In this document: positions 1 through 11,690 of the stretch, in pieces
Position numbering within the stretch: position 1 is the stretch's first letter
Layout of the letters: each line of letters opens with the position of its first letter
DNA from: Ceratodon purpureus
Lineage: Eukaryota > Streptophyta > Bryopsida > Pseudoditrichales > Ditrichaceae
DNA length: 64,000 bases
Assembly: GCA_014871385.1 (NCBI GenBank)
Contig: CM026426.1
Location: 17,174,183 to 17,238,182, forward strand
Direction: 5' to 3'
Position numbers and translations under genes: made by a program
Notes under the pieces: generated by a model
Told to the model about the DNA's origin: nothing
Database searches by the model: none
The model's input: the letters and a program-made list of their open reading frames with translations, nothing else

Positions 1-896
1 TCCGTTACGGTAGCCATGGACAAACTCTGCCTGCATCTTCCTGATATCCATCTCGAGCGCTGGGCGTAGTACCTGCAATTTCCTCATTCTGCAGAGAGGT
101 ATGTCAATGTGCGATTTACCCCCTTCGAACATCTCAAGGTGCTTCAGGATTTGGATTGAGTTCACCCTAGTTTGGCGATGTGCAACGATAAACTCGTACT
201 CTTGCACAGAATCTAATGCTGGTCCAGTCATCTCCGGTTCATCCTCATTAATTCCTCCATCGCCATCCTCCTCGTCGCGGTTTGGAACCTCGACTCTATC
301 AGGTGCATCATCCTCTTGAAGGTCCTCTTCTATCATCTCATTAAACTCATCACCTCCCTCAGGATCACAATCGCCATCTATGTCAGAGTCATTGCCGCCA
401 GCTAGTATCACAGCAGATCACAAAGATTTGTTAGTTCGTAAAATACTAAGTAGAGGAGGTTAATTAAAATGTACCCACACTTGTTGTTTCTAATGAATCT
501 AAATAAGCATCGGTGAAATAGAAGATTTATATTACCTTTTTCATCAGCTGTCGGATTGTTGTCACCTTGATCATTACTAATGCTTATTTGAGTTGGCTCC
601 ACTGTGATGGGGTCCTCGTGCATGTCTGTAACATCTGGAAGAAAACACGAAAAGATAACGTCATAATTTACCTTATGCATGCATTCGGTGCAGAACGCAT
701 CATAATACATTCAATTCATTTCACTATGACCTACTCTATTAATGAACTTTAAATTAATTCTCATACCAATTTCTCCAGGGACGAATTCCGCAGCCATCTC
801 ACTCCCCTGTTGCTGAGAGAGCTGATCTTCAAATACAATCTGACACCAAAATGCGAGGTCAGTGAACCGTTCGTCACAGAACATGGTGAACAACAT
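1..896 (-). CDS. Partial three-exon gene, acidic protein of unknown function
   Basis: Three minus-strand exons join with consistent phase: 896-767 (ATG at 896, donor GTATGA), 634-536 (acceptor CCAG, donor GTAATA) and 401 to the window edge (acceptor ACTAG). The first exon gives about 43 residues and the second about 33. The third starts with a strongly acidic D/E-rich stretch, then a basic helical tail ending near EMDIRKMQAEFVHGYRNG, still open at base 1. I do not recognise the family. The tail resembles N-terminal parts of bryophyte transposon-associated proteins, but that is an impression only. The intron between exons 1 and 2 carries a copy of the dyad motif at 681-700. Exon choice rests on splice sites and phase alone. 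Confidence 0.5.
681..700. repeat. Copy of dispersed dyad motif (TTCGGTGCAGAAC)
   Basis: The sequence GCATTCGGTGCAGAACGCAT lies in a predicted intron. It matches the dyad-symmetric motif that clusters at 20.8-27.6 kb. Confidence 0.5.
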
Positions 897-1020
897 GCAC
901 AGTACTACCTAAACTGCCCTAAATGTAGTAACATACGACATACTCCACAAATTTTGTGACTAACGTTGCTAAAATCATAAGAATTTGAAAAAAAATGGCC
1001 ATTTTATCACCACAAAATAC

Positions 1021-1052
1021 CATTAGAGACCATTTCGGGTCATTGGAAGGCC
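1021..1052 (+). repeat. Left terminal inverted repeat, 32 bp
   Basis: It begins CATTAGAGACCATTTCGGGT and ends TTGGAAGGCC. All 32 bases match the reverse complement of 20814-20845. I saw no other copy in the window. Confidence 0.75.
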
Positions 1053-1469
1053 TTTTAAGGGAGGCTTCGGCAGTACTCTCAAGCAAATTTTCACCTCGGG
1101 CACGGTGCCCCTGTGAGGCACAATTGAGTTCGGGCAGCCCTTTAGCGTCGCTGTCAGTCCCTGCGTGGGTACAAGAGAGCCTCGAACGTGGCCTGAGTGT
1201 CATCGTAGGCCCGCACCTTGCTAAACCCATCCTGCTAAATCAATGATGAATGTGGAATTGGAGTGGTACCCCAGCAGATCATTTTATACTATTTCAGATC
1301 ATTTTATACTATTTTGAGGTAGATCAAGTTGGCGCGAAACACTGCCAACGCAGCGAGATGTGGCGGGAGAGCTTGTGCGAAAATATCGACTAGGAACTTT
1401 GTGTAGTTTGAGGCAATTGACTTAGATTCACGGAGGTTAGAGATTGCAGCGGGGTTTAGGTGCTACAGC
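1053..1469. other. 5' flank of the transposase gene, with a 2 x 20-bp tandem repeat
   Basis: No coding sequence is supported here. A perfect tandem repeat (CAGATCATTTTATACTATTT twice) occupies 1275-1314. It could be part of the promoter or a subterminal transposase-binding region; neither is shown by the sequence. Confidence 0.5.
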
Positions 1470-4400
1470 ATGGCGTTGAGAGATGTTACAAACTGTGTTG
1501 CTACTCCGTATGTCCCGCAAATCAAACTGCACCCGAGGTTTGCTCCGTTGATTAGAAGAGGACAAAGGTTAGAAGATCAGCCTACACCGGAGAGCTTTGT
1601 AGAGAGGAGAGCAGCAAATGAGACACATATCGACCTCTGGATCGATGGCAGAATCTACCCATTAGATCCGGCGACGAAGCAACCACCTCTATTTCGGACA
1701 ACCAAGCAATACATCGAATATTGCTGTGAAGGAGAGAATGGTATGTTAGGATACACCAAGCGGTTGAGCTACGGCCACACTGAGGAAGGACAGTTGAATT
1801 TGGTAAATCGGCTGCAGCAGGAGGTGAACAGTCACGAGCGTTGCATCATGCAACTACGTGCGCAGTGTGAGGATTTGCAAGTGAAATTGGACAATATGAC
1901 CCATGATGAAAACCGGCACATAGAGGAGCGACTAAAGCTAGAAGGGGACATTAGGACTTTGGAGATATCGTGTGCGGAATTGAGGGTGCTAGTGGCCCAA
2001 TCTGATGTCGCGAGGGGTGAGTTCAGGGAACGCGAGGAGCAATTTAGTGCTTTAGAGGCCGAATTGAGAAATCAGAGAGAGGCTTGTGAGAAGCTCCAAG
2101 AGAAGATGAAGAGAATGGTGAAAACGCCGCTTGGATTTAGGGAGCGTGTCCACAGTCGTAAAATGAAGTGTCTGGATGAGCTTGCTCCTGGCTCCGGCCA
2201 CGCAAAGCGAAGGAGAACTACGCTACGATATCAGATTCAGCCATCGACAGTGTCACAAGTGCAGGAATTCAACAAGCGACAAGGAAGGAAGAGGAGGCTC
2301 GGGGGTGATGGAACGTTGCACAACAAAACAGCTTCAGTTCTTGCTAGTGTATTGTCTGCACGTGAGGCTCGCAAGCTTGCGGAGCAACCACGAATGAGTC
2401 AAGCAACTACAGCGGCCGCAGTGTGTATTTTCAAGAAAATTAAGAAATCGATAACAGAGGAAGTGATGTTGGGGACTTGTGATGCATCTGGCGTGAGTAA
2501 TAGAGGATATGTGGCGATGTGTAATGCCGTAAAACATCGGGTTCAGTTAGTTGCTCCAGAACTAAAGGGTGGTCTTTTGCCATCGAAGCACCGCCTAGCG
2601 CTGTTGCGAAAGCAGATGAATGAGAAGCTTCCTCAATTTATAGGAGACTACTATCAAATAAAAGGTCGCCGAATAATTCCCGAGGTCAGGGTTGGGAAGA
2701 AGATTGTGCGAGGAGCAAAAGAAGTTATTCTTGATGACAAGAACAATCTCTTTGCGGAGCTGGAGGTTGTGCAGCGGTCGATGGTGCTGTTCTACGACAT
2801 GACTATGGAAGGTAACGTCGTTCATTGTCACCTAAATTTTCAAGGTCTGTGAACTACTATGGGACATTGTGAAGTAAACTGTAGTGAAGTTCGAATGCAC
2901 CACGAGTTATCGTGAAGAATTACATTGAAACTCAGAAATTGATGGGAAATGCTGAAGCAAGATTAACTTGGCTGGCTCCATAATTGCCTTTGTAAGAAGA
3001 ACAAATGAATAGAGAATTTGTCAACAATAGGTAACTTGACATGATGCACCGTCCATGGATAATACCAACTGTCAGAATAGTGGTGCATCAACAATTCACG
3101 GTGTGGTTTTCCAGTGGCATTGCTGAAGTTGCTGGATGCTTGTGAAAAAACTCTAAGGGGATCATTGTCTCATAGTGGAACGTGAAACACAAATTTGTGG
3201 AAGTGCTGTGCGGTCAAGGCGTTGATTCATTGTGCAGCTGCGAACAGTCGCTTAATTAATGCCTCATACCGATTATGACCAAAATATTTCAAAATTAATA
3301 ATTGTGGAACCTGGTTGCTGTACTACAAACTGGAGTCTGTTCTAATAAGTACACTGTAGATTAATTTGGGGCAACATAGTATTACTTTGTGCTGGGTCTT
3401 ATTATAAATTCGTATTGTGCAGAGTGCAATGGCCGGCCATTGGTCTTCGTGCTAAAATTGGACAAAGCAGAGGTGTTGCGGGAGAAGAAGTTTGAACGTG
3501 TGAGCCTGACTCTGATGAATAGGGCCCTCGATCCCGAGATTCAACGCAATGATGAGAGATATTTTTCGGTCCAGAGTGAACAGGAGATTTGGCCCATTGG
3601 GTGCTTCCAAGTGGAGAAGGAGTCTCACGAAATCTTGAATTGGGTATTTGAGCAGACAAGATTCCCTGAGGTAATTGCGGCTCAGAATGCAAGCCAGTTG
3701 CTGGAGGTACCGGGCCGTGGATCTTTCACGGTTGAGTGGCACTTGTCAGCGGACATGAAGACAATTAAGTGTATGAACGGGCTGTAGCATGGACCTAGCT
3801 GTAAAATGAACTGCATTTACTGCGAGCAGAAGCATGAGAGAGCCAAGACCGTGACAGCTGCTGACGCCGAACGTACTGCCACGACTAGAGAGAAGGGTGA
3901 ATGGCAAGGAGGCTTGTTCGCATCAAGGATTTGAGCTGAACCAGTTGATGCAGCCACGCACCCACGTTGGAAGCAGGTGCTACCTATCCCTCTATCACGG
4001 ACCCACATGTGCACATTACATGCTCTGGTCCGAATCTGTGAAAAAATATTGCATTTGCATTTTATGTTTATTTGGAACATGCAAGACAACGCTAGGAAAA
4101 CGGAAGCTATAGATCTCATGGAGAAGTCACTATCTGCCATTGGCGTGGAATCGGGAAACTGTGTGCTAAAGCAAGATGTGAAAAAATCTGGGAAGTCTGG
4201 TAATGTGGTTATGAAACCCAGCTTGCGTGGTGGAGTGGCCATAAAGTTATTTGGTCCTAGTTCATGGTCGACTCATACCAGAGTGTGGAAAGACGTCACT
4301 ATGTCCGAGATGAATAATCTAGAGAATGGTCAAGCGAAAATCAAACGACAGAGAGTGTGGGAAACGCTAGAGGACCTGGTGCCGTACTTCACTCGATTAG

Positions 4401-5214
4401 TGTTGTCACTAGATCAGAGACGGGATTGCAAACATCGGATGGATGCTTTCGGAGCAGCATATATCAAGGCATTCGGGGAAGGCCACGTCACGCACTACAT
4501 TGTGAGTTTTTGGTGCCATGTCCATTGTTAATGAAGTTTTCAAGTAGTTGTGATTGAGATCACGGTACATGTAAATACTGCTGCACAATTGTAATTCGGA
4601 GGTGTCGAAGGCTTCGTTGGGATCCATTTGAAATGTGCATGTAGCTATTCTTCATTCATGCTGAAGCTCGAATCTGGACATTGCAGCATGCTCTTATAAA
4701 GCACGGCCCTTGGTTCGTCGAAAAGTATGGTAGCCTTTCTGTGTGGAGCTGCCAGGGGATGGAGAAATCGCACCACGTGGCCAAATCGTCAAGTCAGGCA
4801 CATTCTCAGCATGGGGGGACAAAGGATCGAACTAGTGTAGTTGTTCAACAATATGAATTTTGGTATCGAAACATACAACATAGGTACGATGCAAAGTTGA
4901 AGAAGAGGATTGCTGATGCAGAGTTAGGCCTTCCCGACGTAGAGGTGCAGGCTGCAGGATCGAGACGGCGGGATGCTTGGCATGCTTCCAATGCTGCGGC
5001 AGCATGTCGTGAGTGGCGAGCGGCGCGCACACGAGAAGGTAGGCGTTATGTGATTGCTTCAACTGAAGGAGAGGCCGTTCAGGCAGAGGATGAAACTTCA
5101 CCGGGTTCTGGCAACAGCAACGACATGGATGAAGAACTGACGGAGTCGTCGCAATGTCGAGATGAGACACAGGATTCTACTCAATCAGATTACGGTGTCA
5201 CTGATATCACATAG
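1470..5214 (+). CDS. RAG1/Transib-like DDE transposase, four exons, one in-frame TAG
   Basis: Predicted exons are 1470-2844, 3423-3896, 3954-4501 and 4687-5214, with introns 2845-3422 (578 bp), 3897-3953 (57 bp, doubtful because so short) and 4502-4686 (GTGAGT...TTGCAG). All phases agree and total 975 codons. If the 57-bp intron is not real, a TGA at 3932 is also in frame. Residues ~105-215 are coiled coil, followed by a basic patch. The catalytic part shows D472 (VLKLDKAEVL), D569 (LSADMKTIK), C589-x2-C592, an LHALVRI motif, H800-x4-H805 and E825 (GSLSVWSCQGMEK). RAG1 has D600, D708, C727/C730, H937/H942 and E962. The D-D and D-E gaps are 97 and 256 here against 108 and 254. The two His-to-Glu distances (25 and 20) are identical. 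A TAG at 3785 (codon 580), between D569 and the CxxC pair, is not at a plausible splice site, so this copy may be dead or need read-through. The tail is acidic and Ser/Thr-rich. Transposase assignment is inference from motif spacing. Confidence 0.75.
2845..3422 (+). other. Predicted intron 1 of the RAG1-like gene
   Basis: Donor AAG|GTCTGT and acceptor TTGTGCAG|AGTGC leave one base plus two bases that complete a codon. The catalytic frame is joined directly to the N-terminal coiled-coil exon. Confidence 0.65.
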
Positions 5215-5458
5215 GTACATGGTGCTTGTCAGTATACACTTAGTTGAAAGAGGTAAAGATGAACGGCCACAATTATCATCTCTTCAAAAACGTGATTTAA
5301 CTGTTGTATAAATTGAATCTGTGTAATTTGATATCTTGACGCAGCACATGTTATCATTCACCCTAGTGAATGCAATTGTCAAAAACTTCAGAAACTTCCA
5401 AGCTGAGTTCTCCCTAACATATGTGTACGCATGTTGGGCCATCAATGCTGAGGGTGAT
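5160..5458 (+). repeat. ~300-bp direct repeat, copy 1 (3' end of transposase gene)
   Basis: It contains the last ~17 codons (DETQDSTQSDYGVTDIT, stop) and about 240 bp of 3' flank. It is repeated with few changes at 8340-8630. The two copies flank the minus-strand RING gene. Confidence 0.9.
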
Positions 5459-5746
5459 GGATGAGTTGTATTATAGCTTACTGAAGTACATTAAAAAAAT
5501 GGTTACATGCAGGTGTGATGCCGCATTCCTCAACAAAAATGAACAATGACTTTACCACGAAGCAACATTCAAATTGTAATCAATCAAAGCTGAGGCAAGA
5601 GTGGGTTTTTGTATGTCATTGTTGACATTTTATGTGAATAAAAAAATTGGGATTCATGCTGAAGCAATAACATGGCAAATGTGTTTATCCTGGCAGTGTA
5701 GTATACTAAATCCAATTTGACTACAAGGAATATCTGAAGAACTAAT

Positions 5747-7786
5747 CTACCCGTCATTGGTCTCGTCGTCCTCAACCTCTGCGGCCGCATCCTTTGCAAT
5801 CGCCAACAGTTCCATGACAAGTTCGTCGTTGGAACTTGACAAGGTAAGTTCCCTTGGTGATTTCGTTCCGATCTGCGAACGGCACGGACTTTCATACAGG
5901 TTCGGCATGGCTTCATCATCGATGTCCCCTTGTATGTCGCTGCTAGCGTCCGAACTGACTACACGCTTTGGAGAGACATCATAGGTTTCATATGGGCGCT
6001 CCACCTTGTCTACGGTAGTCTCCGAGAGCGTAAAGTCGGAAACTGCGTGGGCACGTTTGGAAGGTCCACGTACTGCTTCAACATTGCAATCTAGGGCAGT
6101 ACGCTTCCGCACCTTCAGTCCAGCCTGAACTGCGGCTCCAGGCTTTGCAATCTGCCTGACCAAGTCCTGTGCCTCCTTACGAGAGAGCGGTGGTGCGCAT
6201 CCCTCCGCGGACATGCATGCACGCCATGCTTCGATACTTGCCTGCATAGTTGCATCATTCGAAACAAGGCCCCACTGCCCCATCCAAACCCCGCTTGGAA
6301 CCTCATCACAACAAGGACATTTTGGATTTCTACCGAGCACAATCTTGAACATGCAACAAGGATGAAATAAGCAACCGCATGGGAGATTGACCAGAGCCAT
6401 GTCTGCCCAAAAGCGGCCGCACATCCCACAGGGGAGGTCTCCTTTGAGTCTTCTCATTCCTGTCGGTGCAACAGGGAAAGACGAGAAGAATTGCTGTGGG
6501 CGAACACAGCTCTCTTCTATAATAATGACATCGACTTGGCGCTCTATGTCTTGAAGTAAATTAAACAAGGTACGAACCTGCTCACCTAACGACTTTACTC
6601 TCTCGCTCTTTTCTACCAGTGCCGCCCGGTTCTCCTCAACAGCTGCGCTAGCCTTACCGCATGCGGATGATACAGCTCGCACCTCGTTCTGCGCCGCAAC
6701 TCTTGCGGAAGCATCACAACCAACGCCTTTTTTAGCTGATTGTAGCATGGCAAACTTGTCCCAAAGCTCCTCCTCTGCCCTCACGAGCGTCTGTCCATGC
6801 ACCTGCTCGTCCTTAAGCTCCAGCTGCCTCCGCTCCAGCTCAACGGTCAGTTTGTCGTGCTCCGCCTGAACATGTGATTTTCTGCGTAGTAAACCTGAGA
6901 CCTTCGATCCCTCTCCGTGCTGACCTGATCCGTTTGCTTTCATGGATCTGCGCTGGCGTGGTGTGGTAACCTGCGTCAATAGAACGTCGACATATGCTGC
7001 GGCCGGAACCATGCTCAGTTGCTGCCGTAGAGCTTGCTGAGAATGAAGAACTCCCGACAATGCGTGATCTATATGAGCCTCTGGGTCCACGCTGACTTTA
7101 GCGGCCTGCAGCTGCCGAATCGCTGTCGCATGGGCCAACTGCAAACGACCAACAAGATGCTGAAAAAAATCTAACAAAGCTTGGATTTGTTCCCGTATGC
7201 AGGGCGGCGTCATCTTCTGCGTGGAGTGGCGCATTGATGTCTTCATACGGTGTGAAGCCAACTCCGCAGCCCCCTCAGCCCAATTCACCTTAAGGTCCCG
7301 CGATTCAAGTTCCACTCCACGCAGGAACGCAGTCCCATACTCACCATTATCTGGACCACATCCACCATGCACCTTCTGATGCATGCGTTGTATCTTCCAA
7401 ATGTCAAGTACATTCTCCATCAGTCGCATGGGGTGACGGTTCCCGGTTCGATTCAGCGGATACTTGCGAGATAGCTCCAGCGTGGTGAGCCCGTGGTCGT
7501 TCTTGAGCTTACGAAACGGAATTCCTTCGTTACAAAGCCCTCCAACTTCTGCAAAAAAAGAACAGGTATACTCAGCCTGCTCGCTACCCATGAGGAATGG
7601 TGCACGGCGTGTCATTGCTTTACGCATCGCCGGGAGGAAATGGTCAATGCTGAAGGCCTCTCTCCAAACAGTCAGGTCCGTTGCAAGTAGCTCTGGATTC
7701 TCTCCGTCGCCGCCTGAGTCAACAGGAGAACCACAATGCGAAGCAGGTCTCACTTTAACACGCGCCATGTCAGGAAAAGAGCGCAC
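5747..7786 (-). CDS. Coiled-coil RING-type zinc-finger protein (RING-1), 679 aa
   Basis: An intact single-exon frame. ATG at 7786 gives 679 residues; an in-frame ATG at 7768 (MARVKVRP) is an alternative start. The N-terminal domain (~75-215) contains SFFAEVGGLCNEG and VNWAEGAAEL, both shared with RING-2 at 12.4 kb. Residues ~290-425 are predicted coiled coil. The zinc finger at ~450-495 reads CGMC-x13-CGCLFHPCC-x11-CPCC. This has RING spacing, but the fourth ligand is Cys and the fifth His, the reverse of a classical RING-HC. An acidic, serine-rich, lysine/arginine-patched tail follows, suggesting a nuclear protein. It is probably a ubiquitin ligase-like or structural RING protein; substrates are unknown. 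It is transcribed convergently with the RAG1-like gene, about 530 bp away, and lies between two ~300-bp direct repeats. Confidence 0.8.
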   Translation of the reverse strand: MRSFPDMARVKVRPASHCGSPVDSGGDGENPELLATDLTVWREAFSIDHFLPAMRKAMTRRAPFLMGSEQAEYTCSFFAEVGGLCNEGIPFRKLKNDHGLTTLELSRKYPLNRTGNRHPMRLMENVLDIWKIQRMHQKVHGGCGPDNGEYGTAFLRGVELESRDLKVNWAEGAAELASHRMKTSMRHSTQKMTPPCIREQIQALLDFFQHLVGRLQLAHATAIRQLQAAKVSVDPEAHIDHALSGVLHSQQALRQQLSMVPAAAYVDVLLTQVTTPRQRRSMKANGSGQHGEGSKVSGLLRRKSHVQAEHDKLTVELERRQLELKDEQVHGQTLVRAEEELWDKFAMLQSAKKGVGCDASARVAAQNEVRAVSSACGKASAAVEENRAALVEKSERVKSLGEQVRTLFNLLQDIERQVDVIIIEESCVRPQQFFSSFPVAPTGMRRLKGDLPCGMCGRFWADMALVNLPCGCLFHPCCMFKIVLGRNPKCPCCDEVPSGVWMGQWGLVSNDATMQASIEAWRACMSAEGCAPPLSRKEAQDLVRQIAKPGAAVQAGLKVRKRTALDCNVEAVRGPSKRAHAVSDFTLSETTVDKVERPYETYDVSPKRVVSSDASSDIQGDIDDEAMPNLYESPCRSQIGTKSPRELTLSSSNDELVMELLAIAKDAAAEVEDDETNDG

Positions 7787-8339
7787 TGGTTAGGAAGAGG
7801 AGAATGTGTATAGGGTCAATAGATAGAATGTTGAAGCAACTGAAGACTACTGAAGACTACAGTAGCAAGAAGTGCAACGGAGTTGGCTGCCTAAGCAAGA
7901 TAAGCTTCAAGCCTGCTTTGGGAGGTAAGTGCGACGCCGTGGTGATGTTTGCTGCAGTCCACTTCTTGGTTACTGCCTTTGGTTGCAAACATGATTTGAT
8001 TGAAACACTTCGTTTACGGCAACTGTACATGGTACTAGTGTAGTTATATTTTAAGGAATTGACTTGCTGAATTCTGTATGGCGCGATGATTTAACGGTGG
8101 ATACTCTGAAGTCAAAGGGTAAGCATCGCCGGCTTTAGCCGCCACGCATTCTCGTAAGTTAGTTAGTGGGGATGTTGTATAGGATGAATTGAGAGAACCT
8201 TTATAATTTTGTATTTGAAACCACATGTCGGGAAACTAGAACTACCAATGAGATGGAATCCGAGGTCGCAGTTGTACATTAGAGGGACATCGGCGGGCCG
8301 ACTTGTTTAAGTGTACACAGCATTGTAAAATGATGAACC
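7787..8339. other. Spacer upstream of RING-1
   Basis: Probably holds the RING-1 promoter. I see only short open frames without recognisable content. Confidence 0.4.
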
Positions 8340-8630
8340 AGATGAGACACAGGACTCTACTCAATCAGATTACAGTGTCACTGATATCACATAGGTACAT
8401 GGTGCTTGTTGGTATACACTTCGTTGAAAGAGGTAAAGATGAACGGCCACAATTATCATCTCTTCAAAAATCTGATTTAACTGTTGTATAAATTGAAGGA
8501 AGGATTATTTGATATCTTGACGCTGCACATGTTATCATTCACCCTAGTGAATGCAATTGTCAAAAACTTCCAAGCTGAGTTCTCCCTAACATATGTGTAC
8601 GCATGTTGGGCCATCAATGCTGAGGGTGAT
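8340..8630 (+). repeat. ~300-bp direct repeat, copy 2 (orphan transposase 3' end)
   Basis: It matches 5160-5458, including the last transposase codons and stop (DETQDSTQSDYSVTDIT) and the 3' flank. It lacks the upstream coding exons. An 8-bp difference and a few substitutions separate the copies, and similarity stops abruptly after GAGGGTGAT. Confidence 0.9.
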
Positions 8631-9479
8631 TTTTTAGGACAGTAGTTTAATGAAATAATATGAATTCCTTTGTTTCCAAGTCAACGGCCTTCCGGTACCC
8701 ATGTCTGAGCTATTAACGTTGAATAGAGATTAGTGTACTTTATATTAATTCTAGAATTTCATACTTGTAATATCTTCGGCTCTTCTCAATTGTCAAAGAA
8801 ATGCTGCTTATATTGCCCATTGTGAATAACATATATCCCAGGATGAACATTGGTATTGCAAGGTAAGTAGAATCATGTGCAAAAACAATCTTGAGATTTG
8901 AGAGCATATTCACTAAAATATCAATGTTGGAACTGGTTAGCTTACAAATGTTTAATTTAGAATAAACTATACATTTTTATGATATTTGATCCAAAAGTTG
9001 TTTGAAGAAGTAATTTTTCAGAATTCAAATGGTTTAATATATCTTAATATTGATATTCATATCTTTATAAATTTAATTATTTGATCACTTCTATGAAATA
9101 ATGAAATGAACGTATAATTATTGGTGAATACTGTACATTTCCTTCCTCAGATTGTACGAATTCATAAAAAATTGGAAGATTTATAATAAAAACCTTGTTC
9201 ACTTTGGTTATATCTGGCAGTACAGCATTTGTGTGAAAGTAACGTTTCATTTGGTGTCCACTACTTAGGATAATGGATGGGGGGTGGACGCCTATTGCCA
9301 TTTTGGAGCCTTTATTTAAGTCAATTGGTGATAAATAACGACATATGAAAAAAACGGAAAGTAGCCATAAAATATAAAACAAAAGGCAAAAAAGTAAATA
9401 ATAAATGAAAGAACAAAAATTGAAGCCCAAGAAGGGTAAAAACATAATTCCAGAACAGCAAATGAAGAGATCATTAGGG
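8631..9479. other. AT-rich spacer
   Basis: No gene or named repeat recognised. The degenerate start of the satellite array follows. Confidence 0.5.
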
Positions 9480-11430
9480 AAGAATTAGTTATTATTCACG
9501 TTTCACTGAAACTTCATTTCTCATTCATCTATTTTTCATCCACTCATAAAAGATAAGTTCACTTCAATGTTTCCTTCAATTTTCTATCATTGTGAATATT
9601 GTTTTCAACTCTTGCCATGCTGCTTAGATGCTTTAATTTTTAATATGGTTCTAATTGGGGTTAGTTTTGTGCACAATGATTAAAGAAGAATTAGTTCTTA
9701 TTCATGTTTCACAGAAAATTCATTTGTCATTCATCCATTTTTCATCCGCAAAAGATAAGTTCTCTTCCATGTTGCTTTCAAATTTCATATTTACGGATAC
9801 CATTTCACCCTTGTCATGCTTCAGTGCCTTTTTCTGTTATTTTGCTCTAATTGAGGAGCTATATCTCGCACGGTGATTAAGGTGGAATTAGTTCTAATCC
9901 AAGTTCTACTGAAACTCGATTTTTCATTCATCTATTTTTCATCCACCCATCAATGATAACATATGAATGTTTCCTTTAAAATTCAAGAATCACAAAAACT
10001 GTTTTGACCCTTGCAATGCTTCAGCGTCTTATGGTTTAGATGCTTCAAATTGGATTGAGTTCTATGCAACCCAATTAAGGAGGGATTAATTCTCATTCAT
10101 GTTTCATTGAAACTTCAATTTTCAGTCATCTGGTTTTCATCCATCCACAAATGATGCACGTGGACTTCAATGTTTCCTTCAAATTTCAGCAATTACAAAA
10201 ACTGTTTTAACACTTGCCATGCTTCAGTGTTTTTTTTTTTTTTCTAGTTCTTCTAATTGGATTGAGTTCTGTGCAAACCGATTGAAGGAAGGATTTGTTC
10301 TGATTCATGTTTCACATAACTTCATTTGTCATTCTTTTGTTTTACCTCCATCCATAAAAGAAAAGGTCACTGTTATGTTTCTTACAAATTTGGTAATAAG
10401 GGACTCCCGTTCTCACCCTTGCCATGCTTCAATGCCTTTTTCTTTTATTTGGTTCTAATTGGGGAGCTATATCTTGCACAGTGATTAAGGAGGAACTAGT
10501 TCGTATTCATGTTCAACTGAAACTCCAATTTCCATTCATCTATTTTTCATCCACCCTTAAAAGATAACATATAAATGTTTCCTTCAAATTTCAGTAATTA
10601 CGAAAACTGTTTTGACCGAGCCTCCATGCTTCAATGCTTTATTTTTTATTTTTATTTGGTTCAAATTGGGTTCAGTTCCATTCATACTGATTAGGGGTGT
10701 GTTCTTTCTTATTCATATTTCACCGAATCTGGCTTCTTCCGAATGTTTCCTTCAAATTTCAGCAATTACAAAAACTGTTTTAACACTTGCCATGCTTCAG
10801 TGTTTTTTTTTTTTTTCTAGTTCTTCTAATTGGATTGAGTTCTATGGAAACCGATTCAAGAAGGATTAGTTTTCATTCATGTTTCATTGAAACTTCAATT
10901 TTCAATCATCTAATTTTCATCCATCCACAAATGATGCACGTGGACTTCAATGTTCCCTTCAAATTTCAGCAATTATGAAAATTCTTTTGACCCTTGCCAT
11001 GCTTCAGTGTTTTTTTTTTCTTTTCTAGTTCTTCTAATTGGATTGAGTTCTATGGATACCGATTAAGGAAGGATTAGTTTTCATTCATGTATCATTGAAA
11101 TTTCAACTTTGAGTCATCTAATTTTAATCCATCCACAAATGATGCACGTGGACTTCAATGTTCCCTTCAAATTTCAGCAATTATGAAAATTCTTTTGACC
11201 CTTGCCATGCTTCAGTGTTTTTTTTTTTTTTCTAGTTCTTCTAATTGGATTGAGTTCTATGGAGACCGATTGAAGGAAAAATTTGTTCTGATTCATGTTT
11301 CATTGAAACTTCAATTTTCAGTCATCTAATTTTCATCCATCCACAAATGATGCACGTGGACTTCAATGTTTCCTTCAAATTTCAGCAATTACAAAAAACT
11401 GTTTTGACACTTGCCGTGCTTCAATGTTTT
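9480..11430 (+). repeat. Left satellite array, ~205-bp units (about 10)
   Basis: Each unit contains GCCATGCTTCAGTG, a poly(T) run, TTGGATTGAGTTCTATGG, a CATTCATG segment and ATGATGCACGTGGACTTCAA. The GCTTCAGTG anchor recurs near 9815, 10012, 10216, 10420, 10625, 10787, 10997, 11206 and 11414, mostly 197-210 bp apart. Outer units (9.5-10.6 kb) are much more diverged than inner ones. Open frames here are low-complexity artefacts. Confidence 0.9.
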
Positions 11431-11477
11431 TTTTTTTTTTTTCCCAAAAAGAAGAAAAAACAAAAAAATTATATTTT

Positions 11478-11613
11478 GGCACTCCAACTGTGCACTAGAA
11501 AGCGTGGTGGGGTGGGTGTCGGAGGGTGGATTCGAACCCGGCACCAGCACCCTGGGGCTGCCACGACAGTACGAACCCGAAGCCTCGGATCACCAAGCCA
11601 CCAAGGCTTTGAC
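11478..11613 (-). mobile_element. tRNA-derived SINE, copy 1
   Basis: On the minus strand it reads GTCAAAGCCTTGGTGGCTTG and later GGGTTCGAATCC, an exact RNA polymerase III B-box core. It ends GTTGGAGTGCC next to a T-rich tail. A 50-bp leader with GGAACTCAGGTTCC lies 5' of it (to ~11670). Confidence 0.75.
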
Positions 11614-11690
11614 GAAGAAAATGTACATCATAAGCATACTTATATGGAACCTGAGTTCCTAAAAATTGATAAAAAAAATAAAAAATAAAC

